From NCBI GenBank assembly GCA_963576565.1, contig OY755047.1:32222851-32286850 (forward strand): 64,000 nucleotides of DNA, written 5' to 3'. The translations under genes and the position numbers were made by a program. Position 1 is the first letter of the stretch. Each line of letters begins with the position of its first letter. This document shows, one piece after another, positions 59,501 to 64,000 of this stretch. The notes below the pieces were generated by a model, which did no database searches, had not been told where the DNA came from, and worked only from the letters and a program-made list of their open reading frames with translations. The stretch is from Aspidapion aeneum. Lineage: Eukaryota; Arthropoda; Insecta; Coleoptera; Brentidae.

Positions 59501-59806
59501 GGACTCCTTTGTTGCTTAAAAATTGCCCTAAAAAGACCCAAATTCCAGAGACACATGGGGCTATCACACACGCCCTGTCAGTGTTGGCCATGGCGTCAAC
59601 GAAAAACCGCGCTACTGACTTGGGAAAATTCGCAATTTTCTAGACAAATTTGCATAAAAAATTGCATTTTTTGCATGCTATAAAGACTGGACACGAACGC
59701 CAAAAATCTACACCGAAATTAAAAGGATTAAAGGTATACTTTAGGGCATACAGACCTTATAAAGAGCCCCATTTTCGCCGACAACTTCTACTGCAAGCTC
59801 CTCCAT
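20618..59806 (-). CDS. Fmr1: Fmr1 (fragile X messenger ribonucleoprotein), complete, 12 coding exons; complement(join(20618..20760,21517..21741,28737..28949,41319..41559,43241..43496,44178..44351,44612..44749,45222..45317,45746..45909,46423..46585,48973..49025,59756..59806))
   Basis: RNA-binding protein of ribonucleoprotein granules that represses translation of neuronal and germline mRNAs. The exons sum to 1917 nt, 638 residues, and every phase joins. Domains in order: Tudor/Agenet 1 (about 1-55; [18 protein letters not shown]), Tudor 2 (about 65-125; [27 protein letters not shown]), KH0 (about 126-222), KH1 (about 223-280; [17 protein letters not shown]), KH2 (about 281-365; [19 protein letters not shown]) with [12 protein letters not shown], an export-like helix [15 protein letters not shown] (about 369-383), then RG/RGG-rich exons from about 410 to 638. 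This matches the layout and approximate length of animal FMR1/FXR proteins. The gene spans 39 kb; introns 1, 9 and 10 are 10.7, 12.4 and 7.0 kb. An alternative 519-residue form reads through the exon 9 donor. The family is certain by motif; the promoter was not located. Confidence 0.96.
20880..21440 (-). mobile_element. LINE fragment: RNase H domain and cysteine motif
   Basis: On the minus strand the pieces [20 protein letters not shown] and [20 protein letters not shown] match the RNase H domain found at the C-terminus of R1/Jockey/I-type LINE ORF2 proteins. Downstream, [19 protein letters not shown] and CKDETTGP fit the closing cysteine-rich segment. A frame break sits near 21300. It occupies most of the 756-bp last Fmr1 intron, in sense with the gene. 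Confidence 0.8.
21517..21741 (-). CDS. Fmr1: Fmr1 exon 11 (Ser/Arg/Pro-rich)
   Basis: The acceptor TTTTTATAG ends at 21742 and the donor GTAAGT starts at 21516. It encodes [40 protein letters not shown] and [14 protein letters not shown]. It is phase 1 on both sides and so can be skipped in frame. The 224/225-nt GC-rich block contrasts with the AT-rich intron around it. Confidence 0.88.
22373..23026 (+). CDS. LINE ORF1 protein (217 residues, intact)
   Basis: RNA-binding chaperone of the retrotransposon particle. The N-terminus (1-65) is a predicted coiled coil ([20 protein letters not shown]). It is followed by an RRM-like segment similar to transposase_22/L1 ORF1: [26 protein letters not shown] and [17 protein letters not shown]. 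The tail is basic ([20 protein letters not shown]). There are no stops, unlike ORF2. The start is the first ATG after a long AT-rich leader. Confidence 0.8.
   Translation: MAGEVTLENIRALLVQNSTDIKNQLSETFENIFEKHNKRNKQRFKQLEDQCVFMERRLRRNNILIFNFKPQHFESLREETILNLNKWLDLNLTLQETNNIYRLGRKDTSPIVVEFLCFHRKLDLFKNKDKLRAVKDLNIAIANDLCPIDRKEQKILLKHLKINKEKNIDCKIKNLKLIVGDKNYSARELENQEGRSRKQYCNRKKHGTKQEKDYNST
23254..26107 (+). pseudogene. LINE ORF2 (endonuclease-reverse transcriptase), broken
   Basis: The apurinic-type endonuclease begins at [17 protein letters not shown] and has LTET, YRSPS and, after a frameshift near 23757, [13 protein letters not shown] and [10 protein letters not shown]. The reverse transcriptase follows: [41 protein letters not shown] and FADDT near 25320. 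The C-terminal domain has [14 protein letters not shown] and [12 protein letters not shown]. Several stops and frameshifts, plus a deletion after HEHTNI near 25623, leave it inactive. Confidence 0.88.
26136..26323. mobile_element. pogo-type MITE, copy 1 (inside the LINE)
   Basis: TACAGTCGAACCTCTCTAAC at the left and GAGTTATAGAGGTTCGACTG at the right are inverted repeats with TA at the junctions. The arms contain repeated CTATAACTCGAAC words. A second copy is at 59972-60142. These ends are typical of pogo/Tigger-derived MITEs. Confidence 0.85.
26526..26588. repeat. (TA)n microsatellite, about 62 bp
   Basis: Uninterrupted TATATA run in the LINE 3' UTR region. It may be polymorphic. Confidence 0.95.
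27300..28420. repeat. irregular tandem repeat in Fmr1 intron 10
   Basis: The phrase TTCGTTGGTATCGACTAAAT, with CAGAAAACGGCAG, recurs near 27310, 27624, 27837 and 28190. It alternates with AAAGGGCATTCTACTAAAT, ATACAAACCATGCTAGA and AACATAAAATACCAAAGCG blocks. The spacing varies (about 210-350 bp) through internal deletions. There is no open frame across the units. Confidence 0.8.
28519..28640. mobile_element. 120-bp hairpin MITE 97 nt downstream of the exon 10 donor
   Basis: CAGCTTAATTTCTTTATCTT and AATCCTCGTTCAGG pair with CCTGAACCCAAACGAGGAT and AAGAGAAATTAAGCTAT. It would form a stable stem in the Fmr1 pre-mRNA just after exon 10. Confidence 0.65.
28737..28949 (-). CDS. Fmr1: Fmr1 exon 10 (second RG-rich exon)
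   Basis: The acceptor GGTTTTTTAG ends at 28950 and the donor GTAACA starts at 28736. It encodes [36 protein letters not shown] and [14 protein letters not shown]. It begins and ends in phase 1, so skipping it would keep the frame. Confidence 0.9.
29796..30092. repeat. inverted repeat of about 300 bp in Fmr1 intron 9
   Basis: AGAGAGCGTTTAACCAAGAA, ACGTCAAAATATCATGCATT and TTCGTTCTCTTCTTTTAAAT on the left are inverted on the right as TTTGACGTTCCTTTGTTAAA, ATTTAAAGAAAGAGAAC and neighbours. Probably a foldback MITE. Confidence 0.7.
30093..32038. other. Fmr1 intron 9 stretch without recognised features
   Basis: AT-rich. A short repeat-like block at 31676-31827 begins ACAGCGTGATCCAAATTGAG and ends AACACCCTGTAC, resembling ends of common insect MITEs (ACAGGGTGTTC). 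Nothing else was recognised. Confidence 0.45.
32049..32708. mobile_element. 660-bp near-perfect palindrome with 10-bp target duplication
   Basis: The left end CAAGACGCTAGCCCTACC is inverted at the right end. The two arms (about 325 bp each) pair almost throughout, centred near 32379. The 10-bp direct repeat TTCAACTTCA flanks the element (32039-32048 and 32710-32719). The inner 32160-32600 part (AACCTAACCTAACGAAACC, CCCGGGATCCTAGAGG, GAACCGAACC words) is also the core of the foldback element at 15690-16090. A 9-10 bp duplication fits Mutator-like or FB-type elements. Confidence 0.88.
33013..33210 (-). pseudogene. unidentified coding-like relic
   Basis: An open minus-strand stretch of 65 codons ends in TAA. 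It reads [40 protein letters not shown] and [18 protein letters not shown]. It has protein-like residue composition, unusual in this AT-rich intron. Just upstream (about 33290-33245) [15 protein letters not shown] is open in another register, then stops. It has no splice sites that fit Fmr1, and I do not recognise the family. It could be a retrocopied gene end, an unknown transposon protein or chance. Confidence 0.3.
33300..36840. other. Fmr1 intron 9, no recognised feature
   Basis: AT-rich intronic sequence with short random open frames only. No splice-compatible coding block was seen. Confidence 0.5.
36845..37015. repeat. short tandem repeat, unit about 33-36 bp
   Basis: The phrase GGTCTAAATAACAGCCATTATAAAACTAA recurs five or more times with variants (GGTCTTCATAATAGCC, AGTCTAAAAAG). 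Limits are approximate. Confidence 0.75.
37020..41040. other. Fmr1 intron 9 left part, repeats only
   Basis: It contains a decayed copy of the 13508-13845 type repeat around 39000-39300 (CATGTTTCTGGTCTGGCCCAATTTTAC). A partial direct repeat GACCTCTAGTGG / GACCTCTAGGGG lies at about 40010 and 40110. The rest shows nothing recognisable. Open frames at 40408-40638 and 40761-41045 lack domains; the latter overlaps the candidate 3' UTR of the short Fmr1 form. Confidence 0.45.
41095..41559 (-). CDS. Fmr1: Fmr1 exon 9, read-through terminal version (short isoform)
   Basis: If the 41318 donor is not used the frame stays open for 75 more residues to TGA at 41097-41095. The extra part includes [37 protein letters not shown] and [18 protein letters not shown], again Gly/Arg/Asn-rich. 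Its codon-like, GC-rich composition stands out from the intron, which supports real coding use. The product would be 519 residues with intact Tudor, KH and part of the RGG region. AATAAA on the minus strand at 40832-40827, about 265 nt past the stop, is a candidate poly(A) signal. Confidence 0.75.
   Translation of the reverse strand, partial: EVEQLRQEKLEIDQQLRSIHHGSMIGSMQSLSMRDHRRSDRGYNSDMDGRSSGRGGSMRGGGRGGGRGRGGPRPNDRYNSGTHNDFNNIDAKHTSSNHIPRDGPRKPITPGNHRGGSGGGNYQHANGRPPRSSTGVPRPSNRGRPGVDSAGDRK
41319..41559 (-). CDS. Fmr1: Fmr1 exon 9, long-form version (export-like helix and first RGG region)
   Basis: The acceptor CGAATTTCAG ends at 41560. The internal donor is GTACGC at 41318 after TCC G. 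It encodes [19 protein letters not shown] (leucine-rich export-like helix), [19 protein letters not shown] and a dense RGG/RG stretch ([11 protein letters not shown]). The split Gly codon joins exon 10 to read [18 protein letters not shown], in phase. Confidence 0.9.
41895..42215. repeat. dispersed repeat with 'atgaaaatcggtcagcgat...ttacggacatacatacacacac' motif
   Basis: The phrase ATGAAAATCGGTCAGCGATT followed by TTACGGACATACATACACAC is a widespread insect repeat signature, seen again in altered form near 56550-56620. The family is not identified. It lies in Fmr1 intron 8. Confidence 0.55.
43241..43496 (-). CDS. Fmr1: Fmr1 exon 8 (KH2)
   Basis: The acceptor TTTTTTATACAG ends at 43497 and the donor GTTTGT starts at 43240. 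It encodes KH2: [20 protein letters not shown] with the GKNG loop and the Ile of KVIG (the position of the human I304N mutation is in this block), a short variable loop [13 protein letters not shown], and [19 protein letters not shown]. Confidence 0.96.
44178..44351 (-). CDS. Fmr1: Fmr1 exon 7 (KH1)
   Basis: The acceptor TTTCTTACAG ends at 44352 and the donor GTGAGT starts at 44177. It encodes the KH1 domain with the GxxG loop GAHG in [19 protein letters not shown], then [20 protein letters not shown]. Confidence 0.96.
44612..44749 (-). CDS. Fmr1: Fmr1 exon 6 (KH0 end)
   Basis: The acceptor GTAATTTAG ends at 44750 and the donor GTAAGT starts at 44611. It encodes [20 protein letters not shown], then [19 protein letters not shown]. 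The DMHFRSL and [11 protein letters not shown] blocks are hallmark FMR1 sequence. Confidence 0.95.
44855..45080. repeat. 112-bp tandem duplication in Fmr1 intron 5
   Basis: CAGAATGGGTAGTGCTAGAA plus GTCAGACACGCTTAAAGGCG is repeated after 112 bp as TAGAATGGGTAGTGGTAGTA plus GTCAGACACCCTTAAAGGCG, and continues through GGTTAGTGACAACACTGGTT. Divergence is moderate, so the duplication is not recent. Confidence 0.85.
45222..45317 (-). CDS. Fmr1: Fmr1 exon 5 (KH0)
   Basis: The acceptor TTTCTTGTAG ends at 45318 and the donor GTAAGT starts at 45221. It encodes [20 protein letters not shown], then [11 protein letters not shown], corresponding to the KH0 region (human HKDFKKAVGAF block). Confidence 0.93.
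45746..45909 (-). CDS. Fmr1: Fmr1 exon 4 (Tudor 2)
   Basis: The acceptor TTTTGTCAG ends at 45910 and the donor GTAAGT starts at 45745. It encodes [31 protein letters not shown] and [11 protein letters not shown], then TA of a split Tyr codon. If the donor were ignored a TAG would follow at once, which supports the splice. Confidence 0.94.
45941..46164. mobile_element. about 220-bp MITE in Fmr1 intron 3
   Basis: TTATTTGAGGCAAAATTCGC at the left is inverted at the right (GCGAATTATGTCTCAAATAA). The interior is GC-rich (GCCTCGGAGCCGCGGCC) and contains further inverted bits. It takes up nearly half of the 513-bp intron. Confidence 0.75.
46423..46585 (-). CDS. Fmr1: Fmr1 exon 3 (Tudor 1 end, Tudor 2 start)
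   Basis: The acceptor CTTCCTAG ends at 46586 and the donor GTAAGA starts at 46422. One base completes Glu, then 54 codons: [18 protein letters not shown], then [20 protein letters not shown]. The WQP and RLPP blocks are diagnostic of FMR1/FXR. Confidence 0.95.
47275..47745. mobile_element. palindromic MITE, copy A (Fmr1 intron 2)
   Basis: ATACAAAAGTTGCATAATTA and CATATTAACTTTTG on the left pair with CCAAAAGATAATATGGAG and AATTATGCAACTTTTGTATT on the right. The interior shares GGAATGACATCTGACAC and GTCCAAAAGATAATATGG with copy B at 54345-54890. No target duplication was fixed. Confidence 0.7.
48973..49025 (-). CDS. Fmr1: Fmr1 exon 2 (53-nt mini-exon)
   Basis: The acceptor TTATTGTTTCAG ends at 49026 and the donor GTAAGT starts at 48972. 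It encodes [17 protein letters not shown] and the first two bases of Glu, the middle strands of Tudor 1. Confidence 0.93.
50229..51419 (+). pseudogene. RTE endonuclease and linker, interrupted
   Basis: The start [20 protein letters not shown] and LTETKKKG match APE-type endonucleases. After a stop at 50474 the pieces [11 protein letters not shown] (near 50630) and [11 protein letters not shown] (near 50918) show the GDFN and SDH motifs in shifted frames. An open linker from 51066 ([20 protein letters not shown]) runs to 51419, then shifts frame into the RT. The element cannot make a full protein. Confidence 0.85.
51416..52954 (+). CDS. RTE reverse transcriptase domain (512-codon open frame)
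   Basis: RNA-directed DNA polymerase of the retrotransposon. Visible blocks in order: [20 protein letters not shown] (about residues 77-96), [28 protein letters not shown] (catalytic Asp), [24 protein letters not shown] (catalytic FADD), [27 protein letters not shown], then the C-terminal RTE region [20 protein letters not shown]. It is open through the whole RT and C-terminal domain, much better preserved than the endonuclease, so the insertion is fairly young. The true N-terminus is upstream across frameshifts. Confidence 0.88.
   Translation: MKIHFYSKKPNKRKSRHLDHQTRTMDRTLQRTAAGDETRIYAEMLKYGSAKLLENLTYIINQFINGHPVPNDWKIAFISSIHKKGNKLDCNNYRGISVTSTLSRLYGRILRDLIENDFHEQDEKEQSGFRAGRSCSDNVFCLKQVIEKRSARNIETHVTFVDLQKAYDTVPVEKLWKVLEQTNINHTYIKAIKELYKGSKSKIKIGNRLSKEFLVTQGLSQGCCISPTLFKIYIAVALKNWKRNVHGMGIQLNDRFTIYTLQFADDQVIVANDKEDMEYMMRKLTEEYQKWGLTVNVDKTQYLCIGNESSELELDNGQTISPCNEYVYLGVTFDKTGTDCKELEKRIVKAKKVIGCLNSILWSREIRKNVKFNIYETMVKSMLLYGIETCRVTEKYKTKMESVEMDAIRRSMRISRLDHIRNEVIKERMGSITDDITKRQLIWYGHVQRMNDERLPKQVLEWQPVGRRKRGCPKLEWQQSIQRSMTQKNLTEDDCQDRRRWRIGVGQRRKTF
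52970..53277 (-). pseudogene. mariner transposase C-terminal fragment
   Basis: On the minus strand [20 protein letters not shown] leads into [20 protein letters not shown], the second and third catalytic regions of a mariner (D34D-type) transposase. [15 protein letters not shown] and [14 protein letters not shown] complete the C-terminus. The second catalytic Asp is replaced (HHN for HQDN type). It directly abuts the (TAG)n 3' end of the RTE element. No inverted repeats were found. Confidence 0.85.
53290..54330. other. Fmr1 intron 1 stretch without recognised features
   Basis: AT-rich, with a C/G-rich block around 53935-53975 (CCATCCCCCACCCCCTAGCA). No gene, repeat family or splice-compatible block was seen. 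Confidence 0.5.
54345..54892. mobile_element. palindromic MITE, copy B
   Basis: GTGTGCCTTTATTAGGTGTT, ACAAAAGTTGCATAA and CATATTATCTTTTGG on the left are inverted on the right (CCAAAAGATAATATGGAA, TATCACCTACATTAACC, CAGGCCACAC). It shares sequence with copy A at 47275-47745. Its right flank is interrupted by a Tigger-like element. Confidence 0.75.
54893..55586 (-). mobile_element. decayed pogo/Tigger-like element
   Basis: The left end TACAGTATACTCGCGATATA and the right end GCGAATCTACTGTA are inverted repeats, with GTTCACTATATCGA and GAATTTTCACTATATCGC inside. TA lies at the junctions. On the minus strand [19 protein letters not shown] resembles the N-terminal HTH of pogo/jerky transposases, but the frame is broken thereafter. 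At about 690 bp it is an internal-deletion derivative. Confidence 0.65.
55600..56170. other. Fmr1 intron 1 stretch without recognised features
   Basis: AT-rich intronic sequence. Short repeats of AACCAAACCTGTTT type only. Nothing supported. Confidence 0.5.
56175..56705. mobile_element. 531-bp TIR element
   Basis: AAAATACTCTGCCAATATAT at the left is matched inverted at 56705 (ATATATTGGCAGAGTATTTT). The arms extend through GGGCCCCTAAGCTCACACTA and GGTACTATAT, about 50 bp. The interior holds CATTAAAATCGGTCAAGCGG and a GACAGACATACAGACAGACA run, and two direct copies of AACTCCAGACTAAATTACC / AACTCCAAACTCAATTACC. Confidence 0.8.
57446..58660. mobile_element. TIR element, copy 1, split by a LINE insertion
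   Basis: The left end AGCTGGCTTTATACAGAAAC and the right end GTATAAACCCAGCT are inverted. The interior is rich in CATAGCATGACATAA and CATAACATGAG words. Comparison with copy 2 (58709-59236) shows an insertion from about 57770 to 58450, which is a LINE 3' end. Confidence 0.75.
57770..58443 (-). mobile_element. 5'-truncated CR1/L2-like LINE 3' end
   Basis: A minus-strand open frame of 145 codons (58443-58006) reads [40 protein letters not shown] and [20 protein letters not shown]. These match the region after the reverse transcriptase of CR1/L2/Crack LINEs. An AT-rich 3' UTR continues to about 57770. It has no stop inside, so the insertion is relatively young. It is sense to Fmr1. Confidence 0.85.
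58709..59236. mobile_element. TIR element, copy 2
   Basis: The left end AGCAGGGTTTATAAAGAAAC and right end GTATAAACCCAGCT match copy 1. It shares AATTGGGGCTCAGCCCTAAT, ACATGTGGTGATGGGCCTTT and AATCAATTCAGCTG. It is 528 bp and uninterrupted, and sits about 520 bp from Fmr1 exon 1. Confidence 0.75.
59756..59806 (-). CDS. Fmr1: Fmr1 exon 1 (start codon)
   Basis: ATG at 59806-59804 in the context AAGAACATGG begins [17 protein letters not shown], 17 codons, with donor GTCTGT at 59755. This matches the first strand of the first Tudor domain in FMR1 proteins. It joins in phase 0 to [10 protein letters not shown] in exon 2, 10.7 kb away. The 5' UTR continues to higher coordinates; no TATA box is evident. 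Confidence 0.93.
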
Positions 59807-59970
59807 GTTCTTTTCTTTCTATTCGCGCGAATGACAGCTGTCGCCTTGTTTGACATTTGGTATGTCACAGAACGGCTGGTAATAGAATACTTGGTGAATC
59901 GGTATCAAATTCCTTTAGGAAAAAAGTGCAGCACTGGTGCATGACTAATGTTATATTCGTTAAAAATGCA
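59807..59970 (-). promoter_or_regulatory. Fmr1 5' UTR and probable core promoter area
   Basis: This is the sequence upstream of the Fmr1 ATG on the minus strand. The block around 59815-59870 is less AT-rich (TCGCGCGAATGACAGCTGTC in + orientation). No TATA box or defined initiator was identified. The assignment rests on position alone. Confidence 0.4.
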
Positions 59971-59971
59971 G

Positions 59972-60142
59972 TACAGTCGAACCTCTCAACTCGAACATCT
60001 ATAACTCGAACCTTTTAAGTGGTCTGTGCACTTTTTATATGTATTTTAACCTCTTTAACTCGATTTTCATATAACTGGAACTCTCCATAACTCAAACTGT
60101 TTTGGTTGTCCCGTTAAGTTCGAGTTATAGAAGTTCGACTGT
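59972..60142. mobile_element. pogo-type MITE, copy 2
   Basis: TACAGTCGAACCTCTCAACT and GAGTTATAGAAGTTCGACTG are the inverted ends. The internal phrase CTATAACTCGAACCTTTTA and TTTTGGTTGTCCCGTTAAG closely match copy 1 at 26136. It lies about 170 bp upstream of the Fmr1 start codon. Confidence 0.85.
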
Positions 60143-60292
60143 TTGTGGTTTTCCTTTTATTTTAAAACATAACGATTTTTTTCATATGTAGTTATTACGT
60201 ACCATCTAAAAATATTATAATTATAACTGCATAAGCAAAAACTATTTTTAGCTATACCTAAAAAAAAGTGAGTTTTTATATTTTTTTCTTAC

Positions 60293-60468
60293 ACCCGGTT
60301 TCCACCTATGCATGCCCACCCCGATTCAAAAACCACATCAGGTGACGCTGCATTTAAAACCGGTGCAAATCCATGTGCCATCACGTGATGCGTTTTTGGA
60401 ATCGGGGTGGGCATGCATTGGTGGAAACCAAGGACTGTACATTCCTTGGGTGGAAACAGGGTATTAAG
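60293..60468. mobile_element. small hairpin MITE upstream of Fmr1
   Basis: ACCCGGTTTCCACCTATGCA and CATGCCCACCCCGATTC pair with GAATCGGGGTGGGCATGC and ATTGGTGGAAACC. A further GGGTGGAAACAGGGT ends it near 60468. The stem is GC-rich in an AT-rich setting. Confidence 0.75.
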
Positions 60469-60499
60469 GGTCCATCTCACCCAACGATTAGACACTAGA

Positions 60500-62040
60500 C
60501 AGGATTGCTCAGTTCGCCGAATCTGTCTGCAATCGATGTTCAAGGTCAAACTCGATGTTACGTCACCACTTGTGCTGGGCAGAAAGCGCGCCTATTGTTA
60601 TATTGGATTTTATGTGCTTTTAAAGTTATTTTCTTTATGCAAATTAAATTTTATGCAAAATTGAGGCATTGTACATTTAAAAATATTGTCTTTACATTAA
60701 ATAAAAGGATGGTAAATGATTTTATAATTGAAATATCTGTTAAATAAATTAAATTCAAATACTTAAAGTGAAAAAAAAAACTACACATAATGTCGTAGTA
60801 CCTATATAATTTGTCCAATTGTTTTAAAAGTATGTAAAGAAATTATTTTGCGATAATAATAATTAATAATAATTAAAAACCGAAATATAGACGAAAAATT
60901 TATTGATTTATTTAAAAAAGGAAAAGCACAAATATTGTTCTTAACCATTAACGTATTAACCGGAGGAGACCAGGAACCGCGGCAAAAATTCATTCATCAA
61001 AACAATTCGATTTGACCCCTAGATGCTTTAATAAGTTGGAAAAGAATAGAAATATTTTTTGGAAAGACGATGGCAACGCTGTGCGACACACAGCAGACGT
61101 ATGTTTATTCTTTATGGTCGATCGATTTACCAGTGACGGCCGCAAAATATTTATTTATTAAAAGTAAATACCTAACTTATTAAAACAAGCAATTTAATTT
61201 AGTTTACAGCTGAATAGATACCCATTGACAATAAAAATTTACATTAATATCATTGTTGAGATTATGTTCTCAAATACAGAAGTCGAACATTAAAAATAGG
61301 AGTCAGGCTCTAATAAAAACTTGAGAGCCCACTTGATTTTCGAACCGGGGCACTCACCGAGAATTGTGAAGTCGTCTCCAGCATCCGAAAACGGTATTAA
61401 AGGTTCTCTTTTTCCTAGCGACAATTAGATCACCCCCATTATTACAATTTTAAAGCGAGATACTATGTGTAGTGCCTACTTTTCTTTTGTATATAAAAAA
61501 GTAAATATAATTTTAGTTCCTTTTTTTATAAAAAATTGGTAGTAATATTGTAAAAAAGTAACAGAGCTCTATTTGGATAAGGATATTTTGGACTTTTTTT
61601 GAAAAAGCCCTCGATTTATTGCCTTGATGGGGAGACAATTTGCTTACTTTGAGGATTTATTAAGATGCACCCCATTAGTGGGGTTACTTTTACCCATTTG
61701 TTTTAATTAGGATAGTAACCATGGCCAGAACTAAAATAGTTTTTTTGGTTATGCTACTCTACATTTTTCAATTTTCCCTGAATTTAAAATTTCTTGCAAA
61801 TATATTTGTATTTACTGCCTCCTACGACGGTCGTTTTGTCCCTTTTAGTAAGATTAAAGGCTACAAAAACCTACAAAAAATATGTACCTAAAAACAACTC
61901 TTTTTTAAAGCGAGTTATTTTGAGAAAAGTTAATGCGACACTTATTCCGTCGTACTACCATCTCGGTTTTCATCAGCAGTTTCATTAGAAAAGAAACTGG
62001 AAAAAAGTGCAACATATCAATTTCTGTTCTGTGGTAATTG
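60500..62040. other. upstream flank of Fmr1 without recognised genes
   Basis: AT-rich. Open frames here are short and domain-free. A GC-rich block at 61330-61400 (TCGAACCGGGGCACTCACCG) loosely resembles a T-arm but has no matching A box. Nothing else was seen. Confidence 0.5.
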
Positions 62041-62044
62041 CTTT

Positions 62045-63150
62045 ATTATAGTTTTTTCAAAAACGTCTTTTTCGAATGATGTTTTGTTCAACTGACATTT
62101 TTTTTAAACAATTTGTTTAAAAACATCTTTTTTGAATGACATTTTGTTTGAATAACGTTTGGTTCAAAAACATTTTCTTCAAACAGAAAACTCTTCGAAA
62201 AACTAGCTCCTGTGTGTCTTTTTGGGAGGTCGCAATCGGTGGTAGCTTTATCACTTGATCCTAACCTGTTAACCTAACCACACTGAACTCCAATCAATTG
62301 ATCGCAAACGTATCCATTTCAAGAAATTAAAAATGTTTTCAAAAAAGAGATCATTTGAACATAATATCGATCACAATGTTTCCGAAAAAAATGCCAATCA
62401 ATCACACTGCTTTCAAACAAAATTTAAAAAAGATATTTTTGAACAAAACAATTTGACAAAATGTCATCAGATCTCAAACAAAATGTTTTCGAAAAAAATG
62501 CAACTCGAACAAAATGTCACTTAAAAAATATGTTTTTGAACAAAATGGTTTCGATCAGATTATCATTTGAACAAAATGTATTAAAAACACAGTTGAACAT
62601 GTTTTTGAACAGATTCTCATTTAAAAATGTTGAACAAAATGTCATTGAACAAAATGTTTTTCAAAAAAATATAATATAAAAAAGATATTTTCATAAAAAG
62701 TGTACAGATCGTCACTGGAACAAAATATTTTTGAAAATAAAAAATTTGAACATTATATTATTTAAACTCAATGCTTTCTGCCATTTGAACAAAATGTCAT
62801 ACAAACCCACTGCTTTCGAACAAAATGTCATGTAGAAAAGATATTTTTTAACAAAATGTTTGCAATCAGATTGACATTCAAACAAAATGTTTGAGAAAAG
62901 AGTCATTCGAAAATAATATGTTTTTAAAAAAATGTTTTCAGAAGAAAACCCCATTCGACAAAATGTCATTCGAAAAACTAATTTTTCAACAAACCAAAAG
63001 TTTTTTTATCAGGTGGATGTTTGAACAAGATGTTTTCAACTAAAACGCCATTTGAACAAAATGTAATTTAAACAAGTAATTTTTGAACAAAATGTCAAAT
63101 CAAATTGTCTTTTAAACCGAATATTTTTTCAATGCAATTTGAACAAAATA
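62045..63150. repeat. foldback-like array of TTGAACAAAATGTCAT words
   Basis: From about 62330 to 63150 the phrase GAACAAAATGT(CATTT/TTTC) repeats more than twenty times with variants. From 62045 to 62200 it appears in the opposite orientation (GACATTTTGTTTGAAT, TGATGTTTTGTTCAA). A non-repetitive spacer (62200-62330) separates them. The layout copies the word-array foldbacks at 12867 and 15402 with a different word. Open frames here are products of the repeat. Confidence 0.75.
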
Positions 63151-63689
63151 TCATTTTCGTTTAAAAAATAATTTTTTTTTGCCAGTTTTATTTGCCAGTT
63201 TTATTTTTTAACACATTACTTAATGCTGATAGTATTTTGAAAAATAACTTTTTTTATTTAACATTTAAAATGAGTTAAATAGAAAAACATATATTTATAT
63301 CGTCTCGCTTATAGTTAAAAATAAGGAACAAAATATATTTTATAAATGATCTAAAAAATAGGGTTATTTAGATACCAGTGCCGAAATTTACTTTTCGTTT
63401 TTAAATAAATTGCAATCAATTTTTGGGTTATAACAATCACCCTTAGAAATGGATTTTATTTAACAATGAAAAAAATAATAAGTAGGTATAGTTTTTGCAA
63501 AGTCAGTTGCACAAAGGTTATAGCCGACCATCGGCATATCCTTTAAAGAAAGTGACATCGAGGGCTAAAGTACAGTACTTCGTAACTGGCATTTTTACCG
63601 AAAATGGATATATAAAAATAAATAAATATTTTATAATACAGATAAACCGATTCTAAAAATGATAAATGTGTTCCAGGAATCCTATAAAT

Positions 63690-63803
63690 GTCTGCCGCAC
63701 CCGACCTCGGCAACCGACGGGGATCGAATCCGCCACTGTAGCAAGCGATATTTCCTTAACGCACTTGTGTTCAATGCGCGAACGCACTGAGCCACCACGG
63801 CTA
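63690..63803 (-). repeat. tRNA-derived SINE head
   Basis: On the minus strand AGCCGTGGTGGCTCAGTGCG contains an A-box-like TGGCTCAGTGCG (near 63793). GGATTCGATCCCC (63731-63719) is B-box-like. The spacing is about 60 nt. This is a typical Pol III promoter head of a tRNA-derived SINE. The body probably runs toward about 63600; the tail is not defined. It is too altered to be a functional tRNA gene. Confidence 0.7.
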
Positions 63804-64000
63804 CTCCCGATATACCTTTCGATTTAAAAATTTTGATGTTATGTCAAATTTTTGACATAAGGTCAGTTTGACATAATTGTCACTTAGCTCAAATGTCCTT
63901 AAAAAAAGTCTAATTAAAAAACTTTTTACCAGAAATCGATCTCTTTTTGTTCAAAACTTAGAAGAGAGGTCTATTTATGTCTGCAATGTATATATCTGTA

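Noticed and set aside
61330..61400. Possible tRNA-like segment (TCGAACCGGGGCACTCACC)
   Set aside because: Resembles a T-arm/B box only; no A box or acceptor stem could be paired at the right distance.
62333..62969. Open frames with repeated FEQNV-type residues
   Set aside because: Translations of the GAACAAAATGT word array.

Overview
The window is AT-rich eukaryotic DNA from an insect. A beetle is the best guess from repeat types, gene structure and protein similarity, but this is not proven. It holds two conserved genes in opposite orientation, plus a dense, nested set of transposon remnants and long inverted repeats. All gene models were built by reading splice sites and joining codon phases by eye.

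Region 1 (1-8715, + strand) is the 3' end of Vps13, a bridge-like lipid-transfer protein. Three coding exons (1738-1907, 4172-4424, 8524-8715) join in phase into 204 residues of the C-terminus, covering the ATG2_C/VPS13_C helices and the final PH-like domain. The intron after the second of these exons carries at least six tandem partial copies of that exon. One copy (6310-6469) is still open, has acceptor and donor dinucleotides, and has the same phases as the real exon. Another copy is split by a 1.1-kb TIR element with a 9-bp target duplication.

Region 2 (8716-20617) is intergenic and almost wholly repeat-derived: a 92-bp hAT-type MITE, TA-flanked MITEs, an internally deleted mariner, several long palindromes, and foldback elements whose arms are arrays of short words. 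One foldback is flanked by a 38-bp direct duplication.

Region 3 (20618-59806, - strand) is a complete Fmr1 orthologue, the RNA-binding translational regulator. Twelve coding exons sum to 1917 nt, or 638 residues: two Tudor/Agenet domains, KH0, KH1 with GAHG, KH2 with GKNG, a nuclear-export-like helix, then RG/RGG-rich exons. Exon 9 can be cut at an internal donor (long form) or read through to a stop (519-residue form with a different Gly/Arg tail). The introns total about 37 kb. They contain a CR1/L2-like LINE with intact ORF1 and broken ORF2, an RTE-type LINE with a 512-codon open RT frame, LINE 3' ends, a mariner fragment, pogo-type MITEs, tandem repeats and a 660-bp near-perfect palindrome.

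Region 4 (59807-64000) lies upstream of Fmr1. It holds the 5' UTR/promoter area, a pogo MITE, a small hairpin MITE, a word-array foldback-like tract and a tRNA-derived SINE head. No further conserved gene was recognised. The most testable unusual points are the Vps13 duplicate exon, the Fmr1 alternative 3' end, the foldback family and its 38-bp duplication, and the long hairpins inside the Fmr1 pre-mRNA.
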